DNA of 64,000 nucleotides from Betaproteobacteria bacterium (lineage in GTDB: Bacteria; Pseudomonadota; Gammaproteobacteria; Burkholderiales; Burkholderiaceae_C), in the NCBI GenBank assembly GCA_947453725.1, contig CANGHH010000005.1, positions 124,001 through 188,000 of the forward strand. The letters run 5' to 3'. How positions within the stretch are numbered: position 1 is the stretch's first letter; every line of letters begins with the position of its first letter. Of this stretch, positions 26,520 to 39,183 are shown piece after piece. A model generated the notes under the pieces. It saw only the letters and a program-made list of their open reading frames with translations. It searched no databases and had not been told where the DNA came from. Position numbers and translations under genes: made by a program.

Positions 26520-27554
26520 GTGCAGGCCCGCATCGGTGAGCTGCAACGGCTGCTCGGTGCGGAACTGATCGGCAACCCCGACCTCACGGTCGCGCGCATC
26601 GCGCCGCTGGAAACGGCAGGCGCCGACGCGATCAGCTTCCTGGCCAACCCGCGCTACCAGTCGCAACTGCTCGGCACGCAGGCCGGCTGCGTGATCGTCG
26701 GGCCGGCGATGCGTGAACTGGCCGCCGCGCGCGGCGCGGTGCTGGTCTGTGCCGACCCCTACCTGGCCTACGCCCGGCTGTCCCAGTGGTGGGCGCAGCA
26801 GGCGCGCCGGCCCGCGGAGGTGGGCATCCACCGCAGTGCGGTCGTGGAAGAGGGCGCAGCGATAGCCGCAACGGCCACCATCGCCGCCTTCGCCTACATC
26901 GGTCGCGGCGCTCGCGTCGAGGCCGCTGCGGTGGTCGGTGCGCACAGCCACGTGGGCGATGACGCCGTGGTCGGCGCCCGGACGCTGCTCAAAGCCCGGG
27001 TGACCCTGCTCGAGGCCTGCCGGATCGGCCAGCGCGGCATCGTGCACAGCGGGGCGGTCATCGGCGCCGATGGCTTCGGCTTTGCGCCGACAGGCGCCGA
27101 TCAAGGCGGCCGCTACGAGAAGATCGAACAGCTCGGCGGCGTGCAGATCGGCGACGACGTGGAGATCGGCGCCAACACCTGCATCGACCGCGGGGCGCTG
27201 GAAGACACGGTCATCGAAGATGGTGTGAAGCTGGACAATCTGGTGCAGATCGGCCACAACGTGCGCGTCGGTGCCCACACCGCTTTTGCGGGCTGCGTCG
27301 GCGTCGCAGGCAGCGCGCGCATCGGGCGGCATTGCACGGCGGGCGGCGGCGCGATCATCCTGGGCCATCTGCTGATTGCCGACCACGTCCACATCACGGC
27401 AGCCACCGTGGTCAGCCGGTCGATCCGCCAGGCCGGCCAGTACAGCGGCATGTTTCCCTTCGACGACAATGCGTCCTGGGAAAAGAACGCGGCCACGCTG
27501 CGGCAATTGCACACCTTGCGCGACCGCATCCGGGCGCTGGAAAAGAAGTCATGA
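26520..27554 (+). CDS. lpxD: UDP-3-O-(3-hydroxymyristoyl)glucosamine N-acyltransferase
   Basis: Hexapeptide-repeat acyltransferase in the lipid A cluster. Confidence 0.95.
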   Translation: MQARIGELQRLLGAELIGNPDLTVARIAPLETAGADAISFLANPRYQSQLLGTQAGCVIVGPAMRELAAARGAVLVCADPYLAYARLSQWWAQQARRPAEVGIHRSAVVEEGAAIAATATIAAFAYIGRGARVEAAAVVGAHSHVGDDAVVGARTLLKARVTLLEACRIGQRGIVHSGAVIGADGFGFAPTGADQGGRYEKIEQLGGVQIGDDVEIGANTCIDRGALEDTVIEDGVKLDNLVQIGHNVRVGAHTAFAGCVGVAGSARIGRHCTAGGGAIILGHLLIADHVHITAATVVSRSIRQAGQYSGMFPFDDNASWEKNAATLRQLHTLRDRIRALEKKS

Positions 27555-28009
27555 ACGAGACGATGGACATCCAACGCATCCTGAAGCGCCTGCCGCACCG
27601 CTACCCCTTTCTGCTGGTCGACCGGGTGCTGGAGGTCGAGAAGGGCGTGCGCATCAAGGCCTTGAAGAATGTGACCATCAACGAGCCTTTCTTCGTCGGG
27701 CACTTTCCGTCGCGTCCGGTCATGCCGGGCGTGCTGATGCTGGAAGCGCTGGCCCAGGCGGCGGCCATCCTCTCCTTCGAGTCGATCGATGAAGAGCCGG
27801 GCGCGGACACCGTGGTCTACTTTGCCGGCATCGACAACGCCCGCTTCAAGCGGCCGGTCGGCCCCGGCGACCAACTGATCCTGGAAGCATCCATCGACCG
27901 CGTCAAGTCCGGGGTCTACCGCTACAAGACCAGGGCAACAGTGGACGGCCATCTGGTCGCCGAAGCCGACCTCATGTGCACCATGCGCAAGGTCGCGCCG
28001 GCGGCCTGA
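27551..28009 (+). CDS. fabZ: 3-hydroxyacyl-ACP dehydratase FabZ
   Basis: [15 protein letters not shown]...[23 protein letters not shown] 27551. Confidence 0.96.
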   Translation: MNETMDIQRILKRLPHRYPFLLVDRVLEVEKGVRIKALKNVTINEPFFVGHFPSRPVMPGVLMLEALAQAAAILSFESIDEEPGADTVVYFAGIDNARFKRPVGPGDQLILEASIDRVKSGVYRYKTRATVDGHLVAEADLMCTMRKVAPAA

Positions 28010-28020
28010 GGCGGGGCACG

Positions 28021-28809
28021 ATGAGCCGCGTCCACGCCACCGCGCTGGTGGATCCGCAAGCCGAACTGGCCGATTCGGTGAGCGTCGGCCCTTATGCCGT
28101 GATCGGTGCCGGCGTGCGCATCGCCGCCGGCACCACCGTCGGCCCGCACGTGGTCATCGAAGGCCCGACCAGCATCGGCCGCGACAACCGCATCCATGCC
28201 CATGCCGTGCTGGGCGGCGCGCCGCAGGACATGAAGTACCGCGACGAGCCGACCGCGCTGCACATCGGCGACCGCAACACGATCCGCGAGTTCTGCACCT
28301 TCAACCGCGGCACGGTGCAGGACGGCGGTGTGACGCGTGTCGGCGACGACAATTGGGTGATGGCCTATGTGCACATCGCGCACGACGTGCAACTGGGCAA
28401 CCACACCGTGCTGGCCAACAACGCCACGCTGGCAGGCCATGTGCAGGTCGGCGACTGGGCCATCATCGGCGGACTGACCGGCGTGCACCAGTTCTGCAAG
28501 GTCGGCGCCCACGTGATGACCGGTTTCCAGAGCCACGTTTCTCAGGATGTTCCGCCCTTCATGACCGTGGCCGGCCACCCGCTGGCGGTGCACGGCATCA
28601 ACGCCGAAGGGCTGAAGCGGCGAGGCTTCTCGCGTGAGCGCATCGTCGGCATCCGCCAGTTGCACCGCCTGCTGTACCGCGACGGCCTGACGCTGGACAA
28701 GGCCCGGGCCGCGATCGCCGCGCTGCAGGACAGCGTCGAAGGGGGCAACCCGGACATCACGGCGCTGCTCGATTTCCTGTCGTCGTCCACCCGCGGCATC
28801 GTCCGCTGA
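28021..28809 (+). CDS. lpxA: UDP-N-acetylglucosamine acyltransferase
   Basis: [13 protein letters not shown]...; left-handed beta-helix; between fabZ and lpxB. Confidence 0.96.
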   Translation: MSRVHATALVDPQAELADSVSVGPYAVIGAGVRIAAGTTVGPHVVIEGPTSIGRDNRIHAHAVLGGAPQDMKYRDEPTALHIGDRNTIREFCTFNRGTVQDGGVTRVGDDNWVMAYVHIAHDVQLGNHTVLANNATLAGHVQVGDWAIIGGLTGVHQFCKVGAHVMTGFQSHVSQDVPPFMTVAGHPLAVHGINAEGLKRRGFSRERIVGIRQLHRLLYRDGLTLDKARAAIAALQDSVEGGNPDITALLDFLSSSTRGIVR

Positions 28810-28818
28810 CGGCGCGGC

Positions 28819-29949
28819 ATGCAGCTGGCGATGGTGGCGGGCGAGGCCTCGGGCGATCTGCTCGGTGGCGCGTTGCTGGCCGGTCTGCGTCAGCGTTGGC
28901 CGCAGCTGCGGGCTGCCGGCATCGGCGGTCCGCAGATGGCCGCGCAGGGCTTCGCTGCCTGGTGGCCGCACGAGAAGCTGGCGGTTCGCGGTTATGTCGA
29001 GGTGCTGCGCCACTACCGCGAGATTTCGGCCATCCGCGAGGCCTTGGCAGCGCGCCTGCTGGCCGATCGGCCGCAGGTGTTCATTGGCGTCGATGCGCCC
29101 GATTTCAACCTTGGCCTGGAAGCGCGCCTGAAGGCCGCCGGCATCAAGACCGTCCATTTCATCTGCCCGTCGATCTGGGCCTGGCGCGGCGGCCGCGCGA
29201 AGAAGATGGTCGCCAGCTGCGACCATGTGCTGTGCCTGTTTCCCTTCGAGCCGGCCTTGCTCGCGCAGCATGGCGTGGCAGCCACTTTCGTCGGTCATCC
29301 GCTGGCCGATTCGATTCCCCTGGTGGCGCCGCGTGCTGCGGCGCGGGCGGCACTGGGTCTTTCCGACAGCGATGCGGTCGTCGCCGTGATGCCCGGCAGC
29401 CGGCGTTCCGAGATCAGTGCCATTGCGCCGGCCTTCCTGCAGGCTGCCATGCGCCTGCACCAGCGGCGGCCAGACCTGCGTTTCCTGCTGCCCGTCGCCC
29501 CCGGCCTGCGTGCGCTGCTCGATCCCCTGGTCGCCGAACACGCGGCCGGCTTGCCGCTGCAGATGCTGGACGGCCAATCGCATCGGGCACTGGCGGCTTG
29601 CGACGTGACGCTGATCGCCAGCGGCACGGCCACGCTGGAGGCGGCCTTGTTCAAGCGGCCGATGGTCATCGGCTACCGCATGCATCCGATCAGCTGGCAG
29701 ATCATGAAGCGTATGCGCTACCAGCCCTGGGTCGGCCTGCCCAATATCCTGCTGCGTGACTTCGCCGTGCCCGAGTTGATCCAGGAACATTGCCAGCCGG
29801 CAGCGCTGGCGCAGGCGGCGCTGGCCTGGCTGGACGATGCCGCGGGCTGTGAGCGCCTGGCCCGTCGCTTCGACGACTTGCACCACCTGCTGCGCCGTGA
29901 CACGGCGCGCTGTGCCACCGATGCCATCGCGCAAATCCTTCAATTTTGA
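28819..29949 (+). CDS. lpxB: Lipid-A-disaccharide synthase
   Basis: [19 protein letters not shown]...; order lpxA-lpxB-rnhB. Confidence 0.96.
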   Translation: MQLAMVAGEASGDLLGGALLAGLRQRWPQLRAAGIGGPQMAAQGFAAWWPHEKLAVRGYVEVLRHYREISAIREALAARLLADRPQVFIGVDAPDFNLGLEARLKAAGIKTVHFICPSIWAWRGGRAKKMVASCDHVLCLFPFEPALLAQHGVAATFVGHPLADSIPLVAPRAAARAALGLSDSDAVVAVMPGSRRSEISAIAPAFLQAAMRLHQRRPDLRFLLPVAPGLRALLDPLVAEHAAGLPLQMLDGQSHRALAACDVTLIASGTATLEAALFKRPMVIGYRMHPISWQIMKRMRYQPWVGLPNILLRDFAVPELIQEHCQPAALAQAALAWLDDAAGCERLARRFDDLHHLLRRDTARCATDAIAQILQF

Positions 29950-30544
29950 ACAGCTGGGCTTCGGCTGGGATGGCCCGGGCCTGATTGCCGGCGTCGATGA
30001 AGCCGGCCGTGGGCCGCTGGCCGGGCCCGTCGTGGCGGCGGCGGTCATCCTCGACGAGCTGCAGCCGATACGCGGTCTCGCGGACTCGAAGGCGCTGTCC
30101 CCGCTGCGCCGCGAGCGCCTCAGCGAGGAGATCCGTGCCAAGGCGCTGTGCTGCGCCCTGGGCTCGGCCAGCGTCGAAGAGATCGACGCCATCAACATCC
30201 TGCAGGCCACGATGCTGGCGATGCGCCGCGCCGTCACGGCCTTGCGCATCCTGCCGCACCGCGTCGTCGTCGATGGCAACCGCGTGCCGACGCTGGCGAT
30301 GCCGGTGGCGGCCATCGTCAAGGGCGACGCGCTGGTGGCGGCGATCTCGGCGGCATCCATCCTGGCCAAGGTCGAGCGCGACCGGCTGTGTCTGACGCTG
30401 CACGACCAGCATCCCGCCTACGGCTTTGCCACGCACAAGGGCTACCCGACGGCCGAGCACTTGGCCGCGCTGCAGCGGTACGGCGCATGCAGCGCACACC
30501 GCCGCACCTTCGGTCCGGTTCGCCGAGTCATCGAGCGCCCATGA
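29921..30544 (+). CDS. rnhB: Ribonuclease HII
   Basis: [26 protein letters not shown] 29921 overlaps the lpxB end. Confidence 0.95.
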   Translation: MPSRKSFNFEQLGFGWDGPGLIAGVDEAGRGPLAGPVVAAAVILDELQPIRGLADSKALSPLRRERLSEEIRAKALCCALGSASVEEIDAINILQATMLAMRRAVTALRILPHRVVVDGNRVPTLAMPVAAIVKGDALVAAISAASILAKVERDRLCLTLHDQHPAYGFATHKGYPTAEHLAALQRYGACSAHRRTFGPVRRVIERP

Positions 30545-31317
30545 ACGCACCGCAACACATCAGCTCGCGCGACAACCCGCTGGCCCAGCGCCTGCGCCGG
30601 CTGGCCGCCGACACCACGGCCTACCGCCGCCAGGGGCAGGTCTGGCTGGAAGGCGAGCACCTGTGCGCGGCGCTGCGCGGCCGGGGTCTGCCGGCGGCGC
30701 ATGCAGTGGTCACGGAAGCCGCCTGGCAGCAGCCCGCGCTGCGCGAACTGGCGTCGTGGGCGGCCCAGGTCACGACCGTGCCGACCCTGCTGTTCAAGGT
30801 CATCAGCGGCCTGGCGTCACCGGCCGGTATCGCCTTCCTGTTCGATCTGCCTGGCGCCGATACGCCGCTGTCCGGCGTCAACACCGTCGTGCTCGACCGC
30901 GTGCAGGACGCCGGCAATGTCGGCAGCATCCTGCGCAGCGCGGCGGCCCTGGGCTTTGCGCAGGTGCTGGCCATCAAGGGCACGGCGGGGCTGTGGTCGC
31001 CCAAGGTCGTGCGGGCGGGCATGGGCGCGCATTTCGCGCTGCGCCTGATCGAAGGCCTTGACGAGACCGATCTGGTCGACCTGGCCGTGCCGCTGGTCGC
31101 CACCAGTTCGCATGGCGGCGCCACGCTGCACCAGGCCGCGCTGCCGATGCCTTGCGCCTGGGTGCTGGGCCACGAAGGGCAGGGCGTCGCGCACACGCTG
31201 CTGCAGCGCTGCGCGCTGCAGGTGCGAATTCCGCAGCCGGGCGGCGAAGAGTCGTTGAACGTGGCCGCCGCTGCGGCCATCTGCCTGTACGAATCGGCCC
31301 GGCGCGTCGCTCAATAA
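30541..31317 (+). CDS. TrmH-family RNA 2'-O-methyltransferase (SpoU/RlmB-like)
   Basis: [25 protein letters not shown]...GHEGQGV...[22 protein letters not shown] motifs. Confidence 0.88.
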   Translation: MNAPQHISSRDNPLAQRLRRLAADTTAYRRQGQVWLEGEHLCAALRGRGLPAAHAVVTEAAWQQPALRELASWAAQVTTVPTLLFKVISGLASPAGIAFLFDLPGADTPLSGVNTVVLDRVQDAGNVGSILRSAAALGFAQVLAIKGTAGLWSPKVVRAGMGAHFALRLIEGLDETDLVDLAVPLVATSSHGGATLHQAALPMPCAWVLGHEGQGVAHTLLQRCALQVRIPQPGGEESLNVAAAAAICLYESARRVAQ

Positions 31318-32135
31318 ATCAGCCGGTCCGGGCGCAGGTCGCGCAGGATGGTGGTGGCGATTTCCTCGATCGACTTGTGGGTCGACGACAGCCAGGCGAT
31401 GCCGTCGCGCCGCATCATGCTTTCCGCTGCGTGGACCTCGTAGCGGCAGTTCTCCAGCGCCGCGTACTTGCTGCCCGGCCGCCGCTCATTGCGGATCTGC
31501 GACAGGCGCACCGGGTCGATGGTCAGGCCGAAGCACTTGCGCTTGTAGGCCGTCAGCGCCGTGGGCAGGCGGCCGCGTTCGAAGTCTTCCGGAATCAGCG
31601 GGTAGTTGGCCGCCTTGATGCCGTGCTGCATCGCCAGGTACAGCGAGGTCGGCGTCTTGCCACTGCGGCTGACGCCCAGCAGGATGACATCGGCGACGTC
31701 CAGGTTGCGCGAGGACTGGCCGTCGTCGTGCGCCAGGCTGAAGTTGATGGCCTCGATGCGGTCGTGGTATTCCTGGCTTTCGCTGGCATCGTTGAAGCGG
31801 CCCACCCGGTGGTTGCTCTTGACGCCGAACTCCTGTTCCAGCGGTTCGACGAAGGTGCGGATCATGTCCAGCACCAGCGCCTGGCAGCCGTCACCGGTGA
31901 CCAGGGCGCGCACCTCGTCGCTGATCAGCGTGATGAAGACCACCGGCCTCAGCCCTTCGATGACCCCGGTCTGGTTGATCTCGTCGACCACCTGGCGCGC
32001 CTTGTCGATGGTGTCGATGAAAGGCCGGCGGACGTGGCGGTGGCGCGCCGGAAACTGCGCCAGGATGGAATTTCCGAAGGTTTCGGCCGTGATGCCGGTA
32101 CCGTCCGAGACAAAGAACACCGTTCGTTCTGGCAT
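31311..32135 (-). CDS. ppsR: PEP synthase regulatory protein (kinase/pyrophosphorylase, DUF299)
   Basis: MPERTVFFVSDGTGITAETFGNSILAQF; divergent from ppsA. ORF track start at 32225 is probably too far upstream. Confidence 0.93.
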   Translation of the reverse strand: MPERTVFFVSDGTGITAETFGNSILAQFPARHRHVRRPFIDTIDKARQVVDEINQTGVIEGLRPVVFITLISDEVRALVTGDGCQALVLDMIRTFVEPLEQEFGVKSNHRVGRFNDASESQEYHDRIEAINFSLAHDDGQSSRNLDVADVILLGVSRSGKTPTSLYLAMQHGIKAANYPLIPEDFERGRLPTALTAYKRKCFGLTIDPVRLSQIRNERRPGSKYAALENCRYEVHAAESMMRRDGIAWLSSTHKSIEEIATTILRDLRPDRLIY

Positions 32136-32191
32136 GGCGTGGGGGGTGCTGAAGCGGCGAAATGCCAAGGCCATCATAAGGAATAACTCCC

Positions 32192-32197
32192 TACAAT
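32192..32197 (+). promoter_or_regulatory. Candidate -10 element for ppsA (TACAAT)
   Basis: CCTACAAT in the ppsR/ppsA divergent intergenic; no clear -35 seen. Confidence 0.35.
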
Positions 32198-32328
32198 CGC
32201 CCGCCATACGCTGCCGATAGCGCACGCCTTGATCACCGCCGGTCCGTCACTCGAAGCAGAACAAGAAGACGCCCCGGCCTTGGCCTTGCCAACGGAAGCA
32301 CCGGTTTTTCACTTCCTGGAGTTTTTCC

Positions 32329-34734
32329 ATGTCTTTGGCCACTTTGGCGACCGCCCTGGTTGCACCGTTTGAAACCTTGAGGATGACCGACGTCGAGACG
32401 GTCGGCGGCAAGAACGCCTCGCTCGGCGAAATGATCAGCCAACTCGCCGCCACCGGCGTGCGGGTGCCCGGCGGCTTTGCCACCACGGCCCATGCTTTCC
32501 GCGAATTCCTGCAGCACGGCGGTCTGGACGCGCGCATCAAGGCCCGGCTGGCCACACTGGACACCGAAGACGTTCGCGCGCTGGCCGAAGCCGGCGCGCA
32601 GATTCGTCAGTGGGTCATCGAGACGCCTTTCCCGCCGGCGCTGGAAGCCGCGATCAGCGAGCAGTTCGCCCGCTTGTCGGCCGGCAACCCGGCGGCCAGC
32701 TTCGCGGTGCGTTCGTCGGCCACCGCCGAGGACATGCCCGACGCATCTTTCGCCGGCCAGCAGGAAACCTTCCTCAACGTCACCGGCATCGCCGACGTGC
32801 TGCACCGCATGAAAGAGGTCTTCGCCTCGCTGTACAACGACCGCGCGATCAGCTACCGCGTGCACAAGGGCTATGCCCATGCCGACGTGGCGTTGTCGGC
32901 CGGCGTGCAGCGCATGGTGCGTTCCGACCTGGGTTCGGCCGGCGTGATGTTCACGCTGGACACCGAATCGGGCTTCACCGAAGTGGTCTTCATCACGTCC
33001 AGCTACGGCCTGGGCGAAATGGTGGTGCAGGGCGCCGTCAACCCCGACGAGTTCTACGTCCACAAGGCCACGCTGAACGCCGGCCGGCCGGCCGTCATCC
33101 GCCGCGTGCTGGGCAGCAAGTTGCAGCGCATGGAATTCGCGTCGGCTGCCGACAAGGCGGCCACCGGCAAGCTGGTGCAGGTGTTGGACACGCCGCCCGA
33201 ACAGCGCAACCGCTACTCGCTGACCGACGCCGAGGTGCAGGAACTGGCGCGCTACGCGCTGATCATCGAGAAGCACTATGGCCGCGCGATGGACATCGAG
33301 TGGGGCAAGGACGGCGTCGATGGCCAGCTCTACATCCTGCAGGCGCGCCCGGAAACGGTGAAGAGCCAGGCCGCCGGCAAGACCGAGCAGCGCTACAAGA
33401 TCATGGGCGACCGCGCCAAGAACACGGTGCTGGCCGAAGGCCGTGCCATCGGCCAGAAAATCGGCACCGGCCCCGTTCGTCTGGTGCGCAGCACCGCCGA
33501 GATGGACCTCGTGCAACCCGGCGATGTGCTGGTCACCGACATGACCGACCCGAACTGGGAGCCGGTGATGAAGCGCGCCGGTGCCATCGTCACCAACCGC
33601 GGCGGGCGCACCTGCCATGCCGCCATCATCGCCCGCGAACTGGGCATCCCGGCGGTCGTTGGCTGCGGCAATGCCACCGAGACGCTGCAGGAAAACGCGC
33701 TGGTCACGGTGTCTTGCGCCGAAGGTGACACGGGCTACATCTACGACGGTCTGCTGGAGACCGAAGTCAGCGACGTGGTGCGCGGCGAGATGCCGTACTG
33801 CCCGATCAAGATCATGATGAACATCGGCAACCCGCAACTGGCTTTCGACTTCGCGCAGATGCCGAATTCGGGCGTCGGTCTGGCGCGCCTGGAATTCATC
33901 ATCAACAACAACATCGGGGTGCACCCGAAGGCCATTCTCGACTACCCCAACATCGACCCGGACCTGAAGAAGGCGGTCGAATCGGTCGCGCGCGGTCACG
34001 CATCGCCGCGGGCTTTCTATGTGGACAAGCTGACCGAAGGCATCTCGACCATCGCGGCTGCTTTCTGGCCCAAGTCGGTGATCGTGCGTCTGTCCGACTT
34101 CAAGAGCAACGAGTACCGCAAGCTGATCGGCGGCACGCGCTACGAGCCCGATGAAGAGAACCCCATGCTGGGTTTCCGTGGCGCCAGCCGCTACATCAGC
34201 GGCGAGTTCAGCGACGCTTTCGCGATGGAATGTGAAGCGCTGAAGCGCGTGCGCAGCGACATGGGCCTGACCAACGTCGAGATCATGGTGCCTTTCGTGC
34301 GCACCGTGAAGCAGGCCGCCACGGTGAACCAGATGCTGGCCGACCGCGGGCTCAAGCGCGGTGTCGATGGCCTGAAGCTGATCATGATGTGCGAAGTACC
34401 GAGCAACGCCATCCTGGCCGACCAGTTCCTCGAGCATTTCGACGGCATGTCGATCGGCTCCAACGACCTGACGCAGCTGACGCTGGGCCTGGACCGCGAC
34501 TCGGGCCTGGAGCAACTGGCCAGCGACTTCGACGAACGCGATCCGGCCGTCAAAGCCATGATCTCGCGCGCCATCTCGGCCTGCCGGTCCACTGGCAAAT
34601 ATGTCGGCATCTGTGGCCAGGGCCCCAGCGACCACCCCGACTTCGCCGACTGGCTGGCCCAGGAAGGCATCCTGTCGATGTCGCTGAACCCGGACACCGT
34701 GGTCGAGACCTGGCAGCGCCTGGCGGCGCGCTGA
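32329..34734 (+). CDS. ppsA: Phosphoenolpyruvate synthase
   Basis: [11 protein letters not shown]...; [23 protein letters not shown] phosphohistidine domain. Confidence 0.97.
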   Translation: MSLATLATALVAPFETLRMTDVETVGGKNASLGEMISQLAATGVRVPGGFATTAHAFREFLQHGGLDARIKARLATLDTEDVRALAEAGAQIRQWVIETPFPPALEAAISEQFARLSAGNPAASFAVRSSATAEDMPDASFAGQQETFLNVTGIADVLHRMKEVFASLYNDRAISYRVHKGYAHADVALSAGVQRMVRSDLGSAGVMFTLDTESGFTEVVFITSSYGLGEMVVQGAVNPDEFYVHKATLNAGRPAVIRRVLGSKLQRMEFASAADKAATGKLVQVLDTPPEQRNRYSLTDAEVQELARYALIIEKHYGRAMDIEWGKDGVDGQLYILQARPETVKSQAAGKTEQRYKIMGDRAKNTVLAEGRAIGQKIGTGPVRLVRSTAEMDLVQPGDVLVTDMTDPNWEPVMKRAGAIVTNRGGRTCHAAIIARELGIPAVVGCGNATETLQENALVTVSCAEGDTGYIYDGLLETEVSDVVRGEMPYCPIKIMMNIGNPQLAFDFAQMPNSGVGLARLEFIINNNIGVHPKAILDYPNIDPDLKKAVESVARGHASPRAFYVDKLTEGISTIAAAFWPKSVIVRLSDFKSNEYRKLIGGTRYEPDEENPMLGFRGASRYISGEFSDAFAMECEALKRVRSDMGLTNVEIMVPFVRTVKQAATVNQMLADRGLKRGVDGLKLIMMCEVPSNAILADQFLEHFDGMSIGSNDLTQLTLGLDRDSGLEQLASDFDERDPAVKAMISRAISACRSTGKYVGICGQGPSDHPDFADWLAQEGILSMSLNPDTVVETWQRLAAR

Positions 34735-34790
34735 GTTCAGGCGGCCGATGATCGGGCCCGGCGTTCGCCGGGTCGATCGGCCCACAAACA

Positions 34791-34818
34791 AACGGGCCTT
34801 TCGGGGTCCGTTTTTTTT
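34791..34818 (+). terminator. Intrinsic terminator after ppsA
   Basis: AACGGGCC-TTTCGG-GGTCCGTT followed by TTTTTT. Confidence 0.7.
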
Positions 34819-34837
34819 CGCCTGCTGCCGGCGTGGT

Positions 34838-36607
34838 TCAGTCCAGCGGCACCACGTCGAAGGCGATGGTCAGCCGCGGCTGCGTGTCGGTGAAAGGCAG
34901 GGTGCCGTGCCACATGCAAGACGGGAACAGGACCAGCCGGCCGGTCTGGGGCCGTTCCTGCCGGCGGGCGCCGAGATCGCAGCCGGGGATATCGATGTCC
35001 GGGGTGCCGAAGGCGATCCAGCCTGCTCGTGCGTTGTCGCCCGGCGCGTCCTGCGTCATCACTGGCGGCAGCGCGACGTAGTAGCACGAGCTGATCCAGC
35101 CGTGCGCATGCACGTGGTTGGTGTGGAAGCCGCTGCTGCGCAGCCGCGACGACCAGGAATCGGTGTAGCGCCAGCGCGGGGAGCTGCGGCCGCGCAGCGG
35201 GTGGCTCTCGTCGTCGGGCAGACTTTCCAGGTGCGCGATGTAGCGGTCCACCGCCTGCGCGATCCGGACCTTGAGTTGATCGACCAGCGGGTGGCCCTGG
35301 TCGAAGATGTTGTCCATCGTCTGGCTGCCGTGGCGCAGCGTCTGGTCGACAGGCGCCTGCGCGTCGGTGTGCAAGGCCTCGAGTGCCGACGCGAGGGCCT
35401 GGTTGAAGCTGGCCATGTCAGCCCAGCCATCCGGCGGCGGTAGGTCGTAGGCCTGGACCTGCGCCGCGTAGTCATGCAGCCAGTCCACGGCGGGGTTGCC
35501 GCAGGCCCGCCAAGCCAGCCCCAGCGTGGCCCAGGCCTGCTGGTCCAGCGGGTCCAGGCGCACCGCGGTTTCCGCCACCTGCGCGGCCAGCGCGGGCTGG
35601 CCGGCCTGCAGCAGGCTGGTGGCGTGGCTGATGTGCGTGGCGGCTTGCGTGGGCGCCAGTTCCACGGCCCGCCGGTGGGCGGCCAAAGCCGCGTCGAAGC
35701 GCCGCAGCCGGCTCAAGGCCTGCCCGAGCCCGTCGACATAGCCAGCCAGCGCAGGCGCCCGCGCGGTCGCCTGTTCGAAGGCCGACGCCGCCTCCCCGTA
35801 GCGCTCGGCCCTCAGCAGCAGGCGGCCCTTGATGCCCAGCGCCACGGCCGAAGCCGGTGCAGCGGCGGTGGCGGCGTCCAGATCGGCGGTGAAGTCGGGG
35901 TCGCCCAGGCGCCAGCGCAGGCGGGCGATGTCGAACAGCGCCAGCCCGTGCTGGGCATCGCGCGCCAGAGCCGCCCGGTAGGCCCCCAGCGCTTCGTGCG
36001 ACCGGCCCAGGCTTTGCAGGCTGTTGCCGCGGTTGTAGTGGGCATCGGCGGCGTCGAGGCCCAGCGCCAGCGCCCGGTCGTGCGCGGCCAAAGCCTCGGC
36101 CGGGCGGGCCAGCCTTTGCAGCAGCACGCCGCGGTTGTGGTGCAGCGCCGCCCGGCCGGGGGCTGCGGCCAGCGCCAGTTCCAGCGTCTGCACCGCCCCA
36201 TCCAGCTGGCCCGCTTCGTCCTGCAGCAGGGCCAGCAATTGCAGCATCTGCGCGCGCAGGGTCGGCGCGACGGCGGGGCCGCGCAGTGCCTGCGCCAGGC
36301 AGCGGCCGGCCTCTTCGGCCTGCCCCAGCTGTCGCAGCAGGCGGGCGCGGTTGTACTGCGCGGCGGCGAATTCGGGCTGGATCTCGATGGCCTGCCTGAA
36401 GCAGGCCTCGGCCTCGGCGGTCAGGCCGAGCTCCTCTTTCAGGTCGCCCAGAGAGGCCCACACCGCAGCCTGCCGGGGCTGCTGTTCCAAGGCCGTGGCA
36501 AAGGCCGCCGCCGCGGCGTCGAGGCGTCCGGCCTGTCGGGCCTGCAGCCCTTCCTGCAGCAGCCTGGCCAGCGTGGGATCGGGGCTTGGGTTCTGTGGCT
36601 GCTGCAT
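34838..36607 (-). CDS. TPR-repeat protein fused to a C-terminal putative 2OG-Fe(II) oxygenase domain
   Basis: Multiple TPR units then HTNHVHAHGWISSCYYVALPPV...GRLVLFPSCMWHGTLPF, consistent with a 2OG-Fe(II) dioxygenase HxH...H core. Confidence 0.8.
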   Translation of the reverse strand: MQQPQNPSPDPTLARLLQEGLQARQAGRLDAAAAAFATALEQQPRQAAVWASLGDLKEELGLTAEAEACFRQAIEIQPEFAAAQYNRARLLRQLGQAEEAGRCLAQALRGPAVAPTLRAQMLQLLALLQDEAGQLDGAVQTLELALAAAPGRAALHHNRGVLLQRLARPAEALAAHDRALALGLDAADAHYNRGNSLQSLGRSHEALGAYRAALARDAQHGLALFDIARLRWRLGDPDFTADLDAATAAAPASAVALGIKGRLLLRAERYGEAASAFEQATARAPALAGYVDGLGQALSRLRRFDAALAAHRRAVELAPTQAATHISHATSLLQAGQPALAAQVAETAVRLDPLDQQAWATLGLAWRACGNPAVDWLHDYAAQVQAYDLPPPDGWADMASFNQALASALEALHTDAQAPVDQTLRHGSQTMDNIFDQGHPLVDQLKVRIAQAVDRYIAHLESLPDDESHPLRGRSSPRWRYTDSWSSRLRSSGFHTNHVHAHGWISSCYYVALPPVMTQDAPGDNARAGWIAFGTPDIDIPGCDLGARRQERPQTGRLVLFPSCMWHGTLPFTDTQPRLTIAFDVVPLD

Positions 36608-36664
36608 GGCGCGGCAGTGTAGGCCTGCGGCCTCGAACCGCCCGCTGCAAGCCGGACCAGCGCC

Positions 36665-37423
36665 TTACCGGGGTGCCAGCCGGATCGCCCCGTCCAGCCG
36701 GATCACTTCGCCGTTCAGCATCTCATTCTCGATGATGTGCTTGACCAGCCTGGCGTAATCCTGCGGTGTGCCCAGGCGGCTGGGGAAGGGCACGCTGGCA
36801 GCCAGCGCGTCCTGCACGGCCTGCGGCATGCCGAACATCATCGGCGTGCCGAAGATGCCCGGCGCGATGGTCATGTTGCGGATGCCGTTGCGCGCCAGAT
36901 CGCGGGCGATCGGCAGCGTCATGCCGACCACGCCGCCCTTGCTGGCGGCGTAGGCGGCCTGGCCCATCTGCCCGTCGTAGGCGGCCACGCTGGCGGTACT
37001 GATCAGCACGCCGCGTTCGCCGGTGGCTTCGGGCTCGTTCTTCGCCATGGCTTCGGCGCACAGCCGGATCATGTTGAAGGAGCCGATCAGGTTCACCGTG
37101 ATGGTCTTGCTGAAGACCGCCAGCGGGTGGGCGCCGTCCTTGCCGACGGTCTTGACTGCCGGCGCGATGCCGGCGCAATTGACCAGGCCCATCAGCTTGC
37201 CCAGACCCACCGCGGCAGCGACCGCCGCCTGGCCGTCGGCTTCCTGGCTGACGTCGCACCTGACGAAGACGCCGCCGATTTCGGCCGCGATGGCGGTGCC
37301 GCGTTCAGCTTGCAGATCGGCGATGACGACCTGGGCGCCGTTGGCGGCCAGCATGCGGGCCGTGCCTTCACCAAGGCCCGAAGCGCCGCCGGTGACGATG
37401 AAAACCTGGTTCGCGATGTCCAT
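36665..37423 (-). CDS. Short-chain dehydrogenase/reductase (3-hydroxyacyl-CoA dehydrogenase type)
   Basis: [37 protein letters not shown]. Confidence 0.87.
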   Translation of the reverse strand: MDIANQVFIVTGGASGLGEGTARMLAANGAQVVIADLQAERGTAIAAEIGGVFVRCDVSQEADGQAAVAAAVGLGKLMGLVNCAGIAPAVKTVGKDGAHPLAVFSKTITVNLIGSFNMIRLCAEAMAKNEPEATGERGVLISTASVAAYDGQMGQAAYAASKGGVVGMTLPIARDLARNGIRNMTIAPGIFGTPMMFGMPQAVQDALAASVPFPSRLGTPQDYARLVKHIIENEMLNGEVIRLDGAIRLAPR

Positions 37424-37445
37424 GAGGGTTTGCGCTGTTCAGGAC

Positions 37446-38123
<678 letters not shown>

Positions 38124-38198
38124 TTATAGGGCGTCGGTCGTGACCTGCTTCACGCCTGCGTCATGTCTCCAATCGAGAATATCACGCAGGTCCGTGCA

Positions 38199-38972
38199 TC
38201 AGGCTGACAGCGGGGCCGCCTCGAAGAGCGCGCGCACACGCGCCAGATCCCCGGGTGTGTCCACCCCCGGCCCGCTGGCTTGCGCGGCGACATGGACGGC
38301 GATGTGCTCGCCGTGCCACAGCACACGCAACTGTTCCAGCGCTTCGCACTGTTCGAGCGGCGCAGCCGCCAAGGTCGGGAAGCGCAGCAGGAAGCCCGCT
38401 CGGTAGCCATAGAGGCCCAGATGGCGCAGCGCGCCCGGCGCTGGCGGCAGTGTCGCCACGCCCTGCGCTTGGCCGTCGCGCCACCAGGGCAGCGGTGCGC
38501 GCGAGAACAGCAGCGCCCGCCCGGCGGCGTCCAGCACCACCTTGACGACGTTGGGATTCAGGTAATCGGCGAGGTCTTCGATCGGGTGAGCCACGGTGCT
38601 CATCACGCAGTCGCGGCGCTCGTCCAGCAGGGCGGCGCAGCGGGCGATCAGCGCCGGTGCGATCAGCGGCTCGTCGCCCTGCACATTGACCACGGCGTCG
38701 TCGCCCTGCAAGCCCAGCATCGCGCAGGCTTCGGCCAGGCGGTCGCTGCCGCTGGCGTGGTCGCTGCGCGTCAGCAGCACCTCGACGCCGTGCGCCGCGC
38801 AGGCCTGCACGATGCGCAGGTCGTCGGCCGCCACCACCACGCGGTCGGCGCCGGCCTGCCGGGCGCGCTCCGCCACGCGCACCACCATCGGCTTGCCGGC
38901 GATGTCGGCCAGCGGCTTGTTCGGCAGGCGTGTGGATGCCAGCCGGGCCGGAATCAGGACGGTGTAAGCCAC
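38199..38972 (-). CDS. kdsB: 3-deoxy-manno-octulosonate cytidylyltransferase
   Basis: [30 protein letters not shown]. Confidence 0.96.
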   Translation of the reverse strand: MAYTVLIPARLASTRLPNKPLADIAGKPMVVRVAERARQAGADRVVVAADDLRIVQACAAHGVEVLLTRSDHASGSDRLAEACAMLGLQGDDAVVNVQGDEPLIAPALIARCAALLDERRDCVMSTVAHPIEDLADYLNPNVVKVVLDAAGRALLFSRAPLPWWRDGQAQGVATLPPAPGALRHLGLYGYRAGFLLRFPTLAAAPLEQCEALEQLRVLWHGEHIAVHVAAQASGPGVDTPGDLARVRALFEAAPLSA

Positions 38973-38982
38973 GGCCGCGCGC

Positions 38983-39183
38983 TCAGGGCGCCGGCGCGGC
39001 GATGTCCAGCGGCTGGGCTTCGTTTTCCAGCATCACCGGAATGCCGTCGCGGATCGGAAAGGCCAGCCGGTCGGCCGGGCAGACCAACTCGGCGGCCGCC
39101 TGCTCGCTGTTGCGGCGCAGCGTCAGCGGACCTTTGCAAACGGGGCAGACGAGCAGTTCGATCAGGCGGTGGTCCAGGCTCAT
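38983..39183 (-). CDS. Trm112 family (YcaR-like) zinc-ribbon protein
   Basis: [52 protein letters not shown]; between lpxK and kdsB; ORF track extends it upstream. Confidence 0.92.
   Translation of the reverse strand: MSLDHRLIELLVCPVCKGPLTLRRNSEQAAAELVCPADRLAFPIRDGIPVMLENEAQPLDIAAPAP

Noticed and set aside
27922-30369. 815-aa minus-strand ORF antisense to lpxA-lpxB-rnhB
   Set aside because: Antisense open frame from GC codon bias; the plus-strand genes are unambiguous.
32233-34791. 852-aa minus-strand ORF antisense to ppsA
   Set aside because: Mirror frame of a strongly supported gene in high-GC DNA; His/Gln/Ala/Arg-rich composition, no recognisable domain.
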